From contig SCUC01000010.1 in assembly GCA_004322375.1 (NCBI GenBank), forward strand, positions 1-16,473: a stretch of DNA of 16,473 nt, read 5' to 3'. The notes below the pieces were generated by a model. It was given only the letters and a program-made list of their open reading frames with translations, had not been told where the DNA came from and ran no database searches. Source of the stretch: Bacteroidota bacterium. GTDB taxonomy: Bacteria > Bacteroidota > Ignavibacteria > UBA10030 > SZUA-254. Each line of letters begins with the position of its first letter. The first letter of the stretch is position 1. Below are positions 1 to 7,560 of this stretch, piece after piece. Made by a program: the position numbers and the translations under genes.

Positions 1-1218
1 TCTATTCACAAAGTTGCCGAGAATATCGGCAAGCTCATTATTGTGCCGCGCTTGAAAATCTTTCCAATAAAAATCCGCATCCCTCGCTTCAGGCATATTC
101 ATCGTCAACGTATAGCGGAGCGAATCGGCGGGAAATTCCGCGAGGAAATCATCAACATCAATGCCCCAGCCGCGGCTCTTGGAGAATTTTTGCCCTTGAA
201 AATTGAGAAACTCATTTGCCGGTACATTTTCAGGCAGAATGTATTGTTCATTACTGTTGTCGTTCCATGCCATCAACATTGCGGGGAATACGATGCAGTG
301 AAATACAACGTTATCCTTCCCGATAAACGCAACATACTTCGTGTCGTTTTGAAGCCAGTATTCTTTCCACCGTTCCGGGTTACCGGAATTTGCTGCCCAC
401 TCCTTCGTCCCGGAAATGTAGCCAAGCACAGCGTCAAACCAGACGTAGAGAACTTTATCCTCAAAACCTTTTAGCGGCACTTTCACGCCCCACTGCAAAT
501 CGCGCGTGACCGCTCTATCCTGCAAACCTTCCTTAAACCAGCTCTGACAATATTGCAAAACGTTTTCTTTCCACCCATCCCGTTTATTTGCGTCATTGAC
601 ATATTCCAACAACCTGGATTGATACGCTCCCAAGGGAAAATACCAGTGGGTCGTTTCGCGAACAGACGGCGTTTCCCCTGTTATTTTGCTTTTGGGATTG
701 ATCAGCTCAAGAGGATTGAGAAACGTTCCGCATTTTTCGCACTGGTCGCCGCGCGCCTCCGTATTTCCGCATTTCGGGCATGTACCCTCAACGTAGCGGT
801 CGGGGAGAAACATTTGCGCTTTTTCATCATACAATTGTTTCTCCTTTTTTTCTTTCAGGATGCCGGCATTGTGCATCTTCACGAAAAACTCTTTCGCCGT
901 TTCGTGGTGAAGCGGCAGCGATGTACGCGAATAATTATCGAAGCTCATCCCGAACTTTTCGAACGCCTTTTTGTTCAATGAATGATAGCGGTCAACAACA
1001 GCTTGCGGAGTTGTTTTCTCCTGCTCGGCAGAGATGGTAATCGGGACGCCATGTTCATCGGAGCCGCAAATGAACAGCACATCACGCTTGCTGGAACGTT
1101 GGTAGCGCGCATAAATATCGGATGGCAGGTACGCTCCGGCAAGGTGGCCCAGATGGATTTTTCCATTGGCGTACGGAAGCGCCGCAGTAATTAAAATTCT
1201 TTTCAATGGTTTATTCAC
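1..1218 (-). CDS. metG: Methionyl-tRNA synthetase, C-terminal part cut by window edge
   Basis: Cytoplasmic class I aminoacyl-tRNA synthetase that charges tRNA-Met. The 406 visible codons show the nucleotide-binding signature HLGH at residues 22-25 (after ITAALPYANGKIH), a four-cysteine zinc knuckle (C147, C150, C160, C163) in the connective domain, and the second ATP-binding signature as KFSKS at 344-348, a usual variant of KMSKS. The frame is still open at base 1 (ending ELADILGNFVNR), so the anticodon-binding domain and any C-terminal tRNA-binding domain lie outside. I chose GTG at 1218; TTG at 1206 is an alternative and no clear ribosome binding site separates them. It starts 20 bases after the holB stop, so it is probably co-transcribed with holB. 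Family assignment is certain; only the start is open. Confidence 0.96.
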   Translation of the reverse strand, partial: MNKPLKRILITAALPYANGKIHLGHLAGAYLPSDIYARYQRSSKRDVLFICGSDEHGVPITISAEQEKTTPQAVVDRYHSLNKKAFEKFGMSFDNYSRTSLPLHHETAKEFFVKMHNAGILKEKKEKQLYDEKAQMFLPDRYVEGTCPKCGNTEARGDQCEKCGTFLNPLELINPKSKITGETPSVRETTHWYFPLGAYQSRLLEYVNDANKRDGWKENVLQYCQSWFKEGLQDRAVTRDLQWGVKVPLKGFEDKVLYVWFDAVLGYISGTKEWAANSGNPERWKEYWLQNDTKYVAFIGKDNVVFHCIVFPAMLMAWNDNSNEQYILPENVPANEFLNFQGQKFSKSRGWGIDVDDFLAEFPADSLRYTLTMNMPEARDADFYWKDFQARHNNELADILGNFVNR

Positions 1219-1238
1219 GTTTGACGTTGTTATTGATT

Positions 1239-2366
1239 CTATGATTTGTGATGCGGCAAGACGATATACCGATGAAGGTCTGCCGCCAGATTGAGCAGGA
1301 TAAGCGGAATATACACATTTTTGTTCAGAAGAGAAATCCCCCGTTCCAGGCATTCGAACGTCTTGTTGTAATCAACGTTTGGATGCACCGAAGCAAATTT
1401 CTTAATGGCGGTTTCATCGTCAGTGTTTAGAATGCCCTGACTGCCGCTGTTGAGTGTCATCGTATCGCGCAGCCACGATTGCATCAACCCGAACAATTCC
1501 TCGATCTCCCCCTTGTCGTACGAGGAAACTGTGTGTTCAATCATCTTGTACAAATCTTCTTTCGTTCTGTAGAGCATGGCGCGCAGCAAATCAACGGCGA
1601 GTTTTCTCATCTCCAGAAAATCTGTTTCTAACAATTCCAGCGCGCGGGCATAGCTTCCGCTTGCCATTCTCGCAACGCTCTTCGCTTCCGTTGTGTCGGC
1701 GAGCTCGTTTTTCCTCAACGCATCGCAGAGTTCTTTTTCCGACAGGTAATCGAACTTCACTACCTGACAGCGTGAAACGATGGTTGATTTCAACCGCTCA
1801 GGATGCGATGTCGTGAGAATGATTAGGGTGTTTTGTTGCGGTTCTTCCAGCGTTTTCAGCATAGCATTTGCCGATTCTTCGCGAAGGTTTTCCGCATCAA
1901 GAATGATGAACACCTTTTTCCCTTTCGTCAGCGTGGACATCGCGGATTGCTTTCTCATTTCCCGAATGCTGTTCACCTTAATATTATTTGCGCGCGGCAC
2001 GGCAATATCATGGTATAAATTTTTTCGTTTGCATTCCAGCTGTTCCTGAATGGCTGAAATATCATCCGGCACAAGCTTATCAATCGGGGAATCCTCGCTC
2101 GTTTCTCCTTTCCCGGTCGGCAGAGCGAAGATAAGATGAATATTCGGATGCTGCAGCACGGAAGCCTGCAGGCAGCTGGCGCATTTCCCACACGCCTCTG
2201 TCGCTTGCTTCTCACAGTTGACTACTGTCGCTAAGGCAATCGCCACCGCATCTTTACCAACCCCATCGGGACCGCAAAAAAGATACGCGTGCGCCAGGCG
2301 CTCTTGCTCAAGAATTGATTTCAACTGGCTCTTGACCCGTTCCTGGCCTATAACTTTGTTCCACAT
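1239..2366 (-). CDS. holB: DNA polymerase III subunit delta' (clamp-loader ATPase)
   Basis: AAA+ subunit of the clamp loader that opens the sliding clamp for replication. In 375 residues I see the N-terminal clamp-loader signature VIGQERVKSQL, a Walker A loop GPDGVGKD at 32-39, four cysteines (51, 59, 62, 65) spaced as in the clamp-loader zinc module, a Walker B-like strand VFIILDAENL, and the SRC motif in STIVSRCQ typical of delta' and gamma/tau. The following TTSHPERLKSTIVSRC block is characteristic. The length fits delta' rather than the longer DnaX, which is why I call it holB. Walker A looks intact, unlike in some delta' proteins. It lies 62 bases downstream of the BamA-like gene and 20 bases upstream of metG, so it is probably in the same transcript. 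The ATG at 2366 has no strong ribosome binding site. Confidence 0.9.
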   Translation of the reverse strand: MWNKVIGQERVKSQLKSILEQERLAHAYLFCGPDGVGKDAVAIALATVVNCEKQATEACGKCASCLQASVLQHPNIHLIFALPTGKGETSEDSPIDKLVPDDISAIQEQLECKRKNLYHDIAVPRANNIKVNSIREMRKQSAMSTLTKGKKVFIILDAENLREESANAMLKTLEEPQQNTLIILTTSHPERLKSTIVSRCQVVKFDYLSEKELCDALRKNELADTTEAKSVARMASGSYARALELLETDFLEMRKLAVDLLRAMLYRTKEDLYKMIEHTVSSYDKGEIEELFGLMQSWLRDTMTLNSGSQGILNTDDETAIKKFASVHPNVDYNKTFECLERGISLLNKNVYIPLILLNLAADLHRYIVLPHHKS

Positions 2367-2428
2367 TGGTTAATTGGTGTGTGGTTAGTGGTTTGTTGTT
2401 TTTAGTTTTTTGCTTGTGGTTTATACCG

Positions 2429-4666
2429 TTAGAATGCGTGGCCTATGCCGAAATGGAACACCCCATTAGAGAACGTATCGCCCCAGAATCTTTTTTGGAA
2501 AATGGTTTGCTTGCCTTCAGGACCTTTGGGGTCATAGACCGGAAAGCCAAAATCAATTCTGAATGGACCGAATAACGTTTCGTAGCGGAATCCAAACCCC
2601 GCGGCAACAGCGACTTCCTGCAAATGGAAATCTTTAATGCTGCTCCATACGTTTCCCGCATCCAAATAATACACCATCCAAACATTATCAAGCTCGAGCC
2701 AGAGCAATTTTCCAAAGCCGCGAAAATGATTGACCCGCATCTCAGCGTTTCCTTCAAGAATGAAATTGCCGCCAAATGGAAGCAGTGAATCAGGCATTGC
2801 GCCAAGCTCGCGCGCTTTCCAACCGCGAACGCTGCCGCTGCCGCCGCCAAAAAATCTCCTGTTCAATGGAATGTTCACATCTTTGTACTTGCTTTCACCA
2901 TATTTTTCCTGATAGCCGCCCCGCGCTTTAAGAGCAAGGATGTTGAATTTTGAATTCGAGAGATCCTGATACCATCTTCCAAATAACACTACTTTATAGT
3001 ATTGAGTATAGGGAAGCGTGTCTGCAATCCCCGGCAGCAAATTCGGCAGAATACCCGATTCTTCCAGCGAAACGCTATTAAAAAAACCTTCGGTCGGCGA
3101 GAAAATATCGTTTGTTTTGTCGCGTTGAAGAGTTAGTGTTAAAATTGAATTGAATTGTTTTTGATTTTCAACAAGAGTTAGCGCGTAAGGAGTTTGATGT
3201 GTTTTTGACGTATCAAGAAACGGGCTGACCCGCTCCAAAGTCCACTCCGCCAAGCCGTATGTATATGTCGCAAACTGGTTGCTGACGCCGATTTTATTCC
3301 TGAGTATATCCAGCGTAAATGCTTTTTGCTTTTCAGAAGAAAGCGTGGTTGTCCAGGAACCACTGAGCGTGCGCGTAAACAGATACGGCTGCACGACCTG
3401 CAACTGAAGCTCTACTGCGCCAGTCGCCGAGGAATCGTTGAGTCCATTCCCCTTGAAGATAACGTCGCCAAGATTCCATTCGAGGAGCGATTGTGCGCGC
3501 ACGCGCGCTTTCGCTGTGAATAACCGCGCATCTCCGAAAAAATTCCTATTCGTATAACCGATACCTAACCCAAGGTTGAACGTATTATTTTCGTCGGAGA
3601 CTGTGATTTCCGGTGATATTTCATGCCTGTCGCGCGGTTTAACAAAAATATTTATCGGGACGATTGAGCTTGGCGTTGTATCGGTTATTGTCGGCTCTTC
3701 AATGCGTACCGCTTCAAATAAATCTAAACGGTTTAATGCCCGCTCGCTGGCAATCGCTTTCTGGCGACTGTACTCTTCTCCGGGAACGAACTCAAGCTGC
3801 CGGACGATGAGGTCTTCGGTAATGTCAGCCCTCGGCGGGTCAACACGGACATTAATATCGCCGACCTGAAACCATTTCCCAAGAATATAGGTAAAGACCA
3901 ATTGAAAATTATTTGTTGAGGCGCGATGATATGCGCCGGAGCGTTCCTTATCTATACGGGCAAGAGGAAACCCATGCTCGGCAAGTATGGTAAGAATACG
4001 GATATTTTCCGCGCGCCCTTTGGCAGGCTCATACGGGTCTCCTTTTTTGATGAGAGGCTCGGAAAGAATTTCTTCCTGCAACTCCTCCGGCAATTTTTCA
4101 AGTCCGGAGACCGAGATGCTGTCAATTAACGATTGAACGCCTTCTTTAACGTGAAACAGGATTGCGCAAGAGTTTTCCGCGCTATCTTTTTTGACTTCTT
4201 CTGTTATCACCGCTCCGAAGTACCCATAGCTTTCGTAGTACTGTTTAAGGCGTTTGACGTCTTCCTGCAATAGCAGGTCGTCTAAGTATTCAGGCTTAGA
4301 GCCGAGCTTTTCTCCAAAGACGGAATACAAAAATTTTGAGAAAAATCCGGGAGTCTCTTTCGAGAGTATAGCATCTTCCAGCTTGCCGGAGCTGAACGTT
4401 TCATTACCATCAAACGAAATTGAGTAGACCTCACAGGGAGTAGTGATATACTCATCCACCTGGGCAAATGACGCGCACGCAACAAAACCCATGAATACAA
4501 AAACAGCACTCACGCGCCTGTAGGTATGCAAGGTTCTCAACACTATACTCGCACTACCGCAAAGCAGGATGCCAATCGCAGAGTAAACCATTCTCTTTGT
4601 TTTCGTTGGGTTTTTACAACCGCCTTTACTGAACATTCTTTTAATATAGCAAAACGCTTGTTGCAT
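2429..4666 (-). CDS. Omp85/BamA-like outer-membrane assembly protein
   Basis: Outer-membrane barrel with periplasmic POTRA domains, the architecture that inserts beta-barrel proteins (BamA) or translocates substrates (TamA). Numbering from the first ATG (745 residues): a hydrophobic stretch ending FVACASFAQ (61-69) looks like a signal peptide cut before Q69; three POTRA-like units lie at about 77-163, 179-262 and 266-346; the barrel follows, with the conserved loop-6 motif GGGSGSVRGW (VRGW at 613-616) and a C-terminal aromatic strand ending in Phe (FHFGIGHAF). Three POTRAs rather than five favours a TamA-like or short paralogue over the main BamA. The true start is unsure. The first ATG leaves an unusually long leader, and ATGs at residues 11 and 26 or a GTG/TTG near 42 would give a normal signal peptide. 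A terminator just upstream implies it has its own promoter. Confidence 0.9.
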   Translation of the reverse strand: MQQAFCYIKRMFSKGGCKNPTKTKRMVYSAIGILLCGSASIVLRTLHTYRRVSAVFVFMGFVACASFAQVDEYITTPCEVYSISFDGNETFSSGKLEDAILSKETPGFFSKFLYSVFGEKLGSKPEYLDDLLLQEDVKRLKQYYESYGYFGAVITEEVKKDSAENSCAILFHVKEGVQSLIDSISVSGLEKLPEELQEEILSEPLIKKGDPYEPAKGRAENIRILTILAEHGFPLARIDKERSGAYHRASTNNFQLVFTYILGKWFQVGDINVRVDPPRADITEDLIVRQLEFVPGEEYSRQKAIASERALNRLDLFEAVRIEEPTITDTTPSSIVPINIFVKPRDRHEISPEITVSDENNTFNLGLGIGYTNRNFFGDARLFTAKARVRAQSLLEWNLGDVIFKGNGLNDSSATGAVELQLQVVQPYLFTRTLSGSWTTTLSSEKQKAFTLDILRNKIGVSNQFATYTYGLAEWTLERVSPFLDTSKTHQTPYALTLVENQKQFNSILTLTLQRDKTNDIFSPTEGFFNSVSLEESGILPNLLPGIADTLPYTQYYKVVLFGRWYQDLSNSKFNILALKARGGYQEKYGESKYKDVNIPLNRRFFGGGSGSVRGWKARELGAMPDSLLPFGGNFILEGNAEMRVNHFRGFGKLLWLELDNVWMVYYLDAGNVWSSIKDFHLQEVAVAAGFGFRYETLFGPFRIDFGFPVYDPKGPEGKQTIFQKRFWGDTFSNGVFHFGIGHAF

Positions 4667-4689
4667 TCAATCTACAGAAGATAATAAAA

Positions 4690-4717
4690 AACCCATCCTC
4701 TGCAACATGGATGGGTT
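4690..4717 (-). terminator. Rho-independent terminator after the DUF2795 gene
   Basis: A perfect 9-bp stem (AACCCATCC at 4690-4698 pairs with GGATGGGTT at 4709-4717) closes a 10-base loop. Read on the minus strand the stem runs straight into a T-rich tract (TTTTTATTAT), the layout of an intrinsic terminator for leftward transcription. It sits 66 bases past the DUF2795 stop and 23 bases before the first possible start of the BamA-like gene, so it should separate those two units. On the plus strand only a weak CTTGT follows, so I do not call it bidirectional. Confidence 0.85.
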
Positions 4718-4783
4718 CTTGTAAATCCTTATGGTAACTTTTCCGTTCGATGAACAACGAACATCTAAACGAATGACCGGAAG

Positions 4784-5011
4784 TTAATACTCGTCGCTTT
4801 CATCTCCGAAGAAATAATCAGTTTCAGTCGGATAATCGGGCCAAATATCTTCCATCTTTTCGTACGGTTCTTCCGCGTCTTCCAATTCTTGGAGATTTTC
4901 AATCACTTCAACAGGCGCGCCTGTTCGGATTGCATAATCAATCAACTCTTCTTTTGAAGCGGGCCACGGCGCATCGTCTAAATAAGATGCAAGCTCCATT
5001 GTCCAAATCAT
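4784..5011 (-). CDS. Small acidic DUF2795 family protein
   Basis: A 75-residue acidic protein starting MIWTMELASYLDDAPWPASK. It matches the DUF2795 pattern: a short helical core with 'APWPASKEELIDYAIRTGAP' followed by VIENLQELED, then an Asp/Glu-rich tail ending FFGDESDEY. The molecular function of the family is unknown; it is a common short gene in Bacteroidota and Ignavibacteria. I chose ATG at 5011 because family members, as I remember them, begin close to this WT-E-LASYL block. GTG at 5020 is three codons upstream, and a purine run AAAGGGAAA lies just before it, so it is a real alternative. It follows the M23 peptidase gene by about 60 bases and is closed by a terminator, so the two probably form one transcript. 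Confidence 0.85.
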   Translation of the reverse strand: MIWTMELASYLDDAPWPASKEELIDYAIRTGAPVEVIENLQELEDAEEPYEKMEDIWPDYPTETDYFFGDESDEY

Positions 5012-5077
5012 CTCTAACACTTTCCCTTTATCATTGTACTAACCAAACCACCTGTGTATGAAAAAAGTTCACCGAAA

Positions 5078-6043
5078 TCAGCGAGAATTATTTCCCCGCG
5101 TAACCAGAGTTCGATATTCCTGAGGTGAACTATCGTTGAAAAAATAATTCAAGGGATTTTGAAGCACTCCATTCAAATGCACCTCGTAATGCAGATGCGG
5201 ACCACTGACGAGACCCGTGTTCCCGCTGCGGGCAATAAGGTCACCACGCTTTACTTTCTGCCCTTCCTTTGCAATTGTTTTGGACAGATGCCCGAAAAGA
5301 GTTTCATACCCGTATCCATGCTTAATAAGTAAAATTACTCCGTAGCCCCCGCCGCTATGTCCAGCGAATTCTACGGTGCCATCTGCCGGGGCATAAACAG
5401 GAGTTCCGATATCATTGATTATATCAACTCCTTCATGAAACTTCATCACACCAAGAACAGGATGGTTCCGCATACCGAAATCATTCTTTCCGTAATACCC
5501 CTCCATCGGCTTAATGGCAGGCAGATGCTTAAAAAATTCCTCGTTGTATTCCTTTTTCCTCAAAATTTCAGCGTAACTTTCTTGTTGCACTTTAACCTGA
5601 CTCGACAGACGTTCAATAAGCGAAGAAGCCGAACCTAACAACGTGTTTAACTCGGATGAAATACCCTCTTCGCTCGCGGAAGGAGCAGTACCGCCGACAC
5701 CCGCCTGTTTTTCATCGCTGCTTAGCGCGGCGAGGTTTTCCTTCAGGCGCAATTCATCCCCTGATTGACTAATCTCTTGAATGGATTTCTCAATTTGCTG
5801 CATCTCTTGAGTTAACGCCAGAAGGCGTTGATGCAGCACCTGATTTTCATTCGTGAGAAGAGTCACGCGTTCACTGCTGAACCCGAGCATGTCAAACACA
5901 TAGTAATCGGCTCCTAACAAAAGAATAAGCGCCAAAACCACCGAAACCAGTATGCTTCCGAAAAACTTCAGCCGGAACCATTTGATTTCCCGGAGCTCAG
6001 AGTGTTCGGGAGAATAAAAGTAAAATTTGAAATTTCGTCTCAA
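5078..6043 (-). CDS. Membrane-anchored M23 peptidase with coiled coil
   Basis: Predicted cell-wall endopeptidase, or its activator, of the LytM/M23 family. It has 321 residues with a short basic cytoplasmic N-terminus, one membrane helix at about 27-47 and a coiled-coil-prone region at about 58-100. An Ala/Ser-rich linker follows, and then the M23 domain from about 185 to 295. All expected zinc and catalytic residues are present: H203 and D207 in HEGVD, H252 in FGHL, and H283 and H285 in PHLHYEV. An intact site argues for a real hydrolase rather than an EnvC/NlpD-type activator with lost ligands. The anchor puts the enzyme in the periplasm. A good Bacteroidota-type promoter lies about 56 bases upstream of the ATG, and the DUF2795 gene follows. 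Confidence 0.93.
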   Translation of the reverse strand: MRRNFKFYFYSPEHSELREIKWFRLKFFGSILVSVVLALILLLGADYYVFDMLGFSSERVTLLTNENQVLHQRLLALTQEMQQIEKSIQEISQSGDELRLKENLAALSSDEKQAGVGGTAPSASEEGISSELNTLLGSASSLIERLSSQVKVQQESYAEILRKKEYNEEFFKHLPAIKPMEGYYGKNDFGMRNHPVLGVMKFHEGVDIINDIGTPVYAPADGTVEFAGHSGGGYGVILLIKHGYGYETLFGHLSKTIAKEGQKVKRGDLIARSGNTGLVSGPHLHYEVHLNGVLQNPLNYFFNDSSPQEYRTLVTRGNNSR

Positions 6044-6098
6044 TCGCTATTCGATTCGTTTTTTGAATGTCTGAATCTGGTTAATAAAAAATTTGTGT

Positions 6099-6129
6099 CA
6101 AAGGTAACAAAAATTTTACAGTTAGTCAA
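6099..6129 (-). promoter_or_regulatory. Bacteroidota-type sigma promoter of the M23 gene
   Basis: On the minus strand TTGACT (6124-6129) stands 20 bases (counted from TTG) before TACCTTTG (6099-6106), an exact fit to the Bacteroidota -7 consensus TAnnTTTG with a -33 TTG. The start site would fall near 6092, giving an untranslated leader of about 50 bases before the ATG at 6043. Nothing else in this window fits the consensus as well. No experimental support can be seen from sequence. Confidence 0.6.
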
Positions 6130-6385
6130 GTGTTTTTTTGTATAACGTGATATACGCCTAAGAAAGTTTCATTGTTTCAACAGGTTAAGGGTATTTAAGC
6201 AGCTAATGCCTTCAAATAAACAAGAAAATGATTTATTATCGTGATATTTGAGATATTTAATTGTTACAGTTACCGTCTTTGTCAACATTACTTTAAATGC
6301 CTGCGTTCCCAATGTTGCAAAATATTGAGGGGTTGTTTCAAAAGCCCGATTATGGTCTGAGGTTTTGAGAAACGCAACCATGAAG

Positions 6386-6426
6386 GTTGCGCCTACTATT
6401 TTTTAAAGATAGCCCCGGGAACGGGG
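6386..6426. repeat. Cluster of three short hairpins (REP-like)
   Basis: Three inverted repeats follow one another: GCAACC/GGTTGC around ATGAA, extended by flanking C and G to CGCAACC/GGTTGCG; CTAT/ATAG around an AT-rich loop; and CCCCG/CGGGG around GGAA. The arrangement resembles the multi-hairpin repeats elsewhere in this window (7427-7460, 10706-10739), though the sequences differ. It lies downstream of the minus-strand membrane-protein gene and could also act as a transcription stop. Identity as a dispersed repeat is an inference from one copy. Confidence 0.4.
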
Positions 6427-6491
6427 ATTGGTCAAATATCAAGGTTGAAAAAATTCTACAACATGAACTTCTGGTCTGAAGGCTAGAGCAG

Positions 6492-7292
6492 CTATCGCTT
6501 CTGATTTTGATAATCTAACTCAGAACCTAACAGACTATGCGGTATTAAGAAAATTGCCAATGTTACAACCGAGGCGGCAAATGCCCATCGTGCCGGCACA
6601 CGTGAACGCTTGAACATGGCAAGCGCAACAAGCCAGCTAATAATTGCAATTGCTGTTTTATTATCTGTTAAATCCGTACCATAGGGCCAACCGGTCCAGT
6701 AATCGCCAAACGCGTATTTCTGAACAATAGGTCCCAACACAAATCCACCGAAAACGAGAAAGCCGAGAGTCCAATACATTAATTTTTTGAGATTCTTCTT
6801 CGCTGTAAACAATTCAAATCCTGTTCGGGTCGAGAGGAGCATACCGCCGAACATCATGATGACATGGGGTATAAGAACAAACAACGGAACATCTCCTTTG
6901 AATCGAACAATAATACCTTCGCCATCAGTAATGCTTACGGTGTTATCTCCTGCCGTGATATTAACCCGGTATTGAAGCTTTCCGGCAGGCGGTTGATGGG
7001 GGAGTTCTCCTTTTAGAAATCCCTGAGACATTGTCATTCTCACCGTCGTCCAGTCATCATTTGTATTATAGCGTTTCCAATCAATTGTTCCTGTAACCGA
7101 TGGCTCGTTCGTTTGAATTTCAACCGGGCAATTTGTTTCGCCGCCGTGACTTCTTGGAAAGGAATAATTGAGAGGAATTGAACCGACCCTAATTTCTCCG
7201 TTTACAGGATAAGTCGGTCCTGTTACTCTCTGGTAAATAGCAGAACAGGCGGTAATGATAAAAGCTGTTATCCACAGTACAATATGTTTCAT
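6492..7292 (-). CDS. Membrane protein of unknown function with lipoprotein-like N-terminus
   Basis: I do not recognise the family. The 266-residue protein begins with a hydrophobic helix, MKHIVLWITAFIITACSAIY; the ITAC context could be a lipobox (Cys16) or simply the first membrane segment. Residues about 20-130 look like an exported beta-rich domain, with alternating hydrophobic residues and the segment KLQYRVNITAGDNTVSITDG. After that come about four membrane helices (near 133-152, 172-192, 212-228 and 237-252), with a loop GDYWTGWPYGTDLTDNKT between the second and third. The ATG at 7292 is preceded by AAAGGGG three bases away, one of the better ribosome binding sites here. It is 268 bases from the channel-peptidase gene, with repeats between, so membership in that operon is doubtful. 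Confidence 0.8.
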   Translation of the reverse strand: MKHIVLWITAFIITACSAIYQRVTGPTYPVNGEIRVGSIPLNYSFPRSHGGETNCPVEIQTNEPSVTGTIDWKRYNTNDDWTTVRMTMSQGFLKGELPHQPPAGKLQYRVNITAGDNTVSITDGEGIIVRFKGDVPLFVLIPHVIMMFGGMLLSTRTGFELFTAKKNLKKLMYWTLGFLVFGGFVLGPIVQKYAFGDYWTGWPYGTDLTDNKTAIAIISWLVALAMFKRSRVPARWAFAASVVTLAIFLIPHSLLGSELDYQNQKR

Positions 7293-7426
7293 AAGCCCCT
7301 TTGAATAAAAATGTATCTAATTTCCCGTAATATCGGAAAGAATCAATAAATTAACAAGAAAGATTTGAGTTACTGTTTTTGGTTTCGATTTACTGCTACT
7401 AGTTTTTACAGTAAAGGCCGGGAATA

Positions 7427-7460
7427 GGTCGTCATAGACGAACCTCGCCTAAGGCGGGAA
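7427..7460. repeat. Twin-hairpin repeat, copy 1
   Basis: Two small hairpins in a row: TCGTC-ATA-GACGA then CGCC-TAA-GGCG, framed by GG before and GGAA after. A second copy lies at 10706-10739 with the same frame, and paired bases have changed together in both stems. That points to a repeat kept for its folded structure. Confidence 0.6.
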
Positions 7461-7473
7461 CTCTTTCCCATTG

Positions 7474-7553
7474 CCTGTTTACAGTTTCCTGTCTGCTGTT
7501 TCCAGTTTACAGTACTGTTTCCAATATCAAGCATCCAGCATCAAGAAACGAGT
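7474..7553. repeat. Low-complexity direct-repeat tract
   Basis: A short degenerate repeat of GTTTACAG/GTTTCC words (CTGTTTACAGTTTCCTG, CTGTTTCCAGTTTAC, AGTACTGTTTCCA) followed by a CATCCAGCATCAAG run. It fills much of the space between the channel-peptidase gene and the orphan membrane protein. No coding or promoter signal is seen in it. Confidence 0.5.
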
Positions 7554-7560
7554 ATCCCCT

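Larger units (their letters stand above)
6044..6491. other. 448-base intergenic stretch with promoter and hairpin repeats
   Basis: Holds the M23 promoter (6099-6129) and, further right, AT-rich sequence without a convincing gene. A 70-codon open frame (6169-6381, minus) has no family resemblance, no ribosome binding site, and begins inside a hairpin repeat. The sequences ATTGTTTCAACAGG (6172-6185) and GTTGTTTCAAAAGC (6332-6345) form an imperfect direct repeat about 160 bases apart; the second resembles the ends of some insertion sequences, so a decayed element is possible but not shown. The triple hairpin at 6386-6426 is listed separately. Confidence 0.5.

Noticed and set aside
172..189. KFSKS instead of KMSKS in MetRS as a possible novelty
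   Set aside because: This position varies among class I synthetases and the rest of the motif is normal.
43..1194. Several open frames on the plus strand opposite metG
   Set aside because: They lie antisense to a metG frame with HLGH, zinc and KFSKS motifs throughout, and show no family features of their own.
2366..4129. Plus-strand frames opposite the Omp85 gene and its downstream gap
   Set aside because: Antisense shadows of a well-supported gene, with no ribosome binding sites or domains.
6169..6381. 70-codon minus-strand frame with nearby IS-end-like words (TTGTTTCAAAA)
   Set aside because: No recognisable transposase motif, no ribosome binding site, starts in a hairpin; the IS likeness rests on a few bases only.
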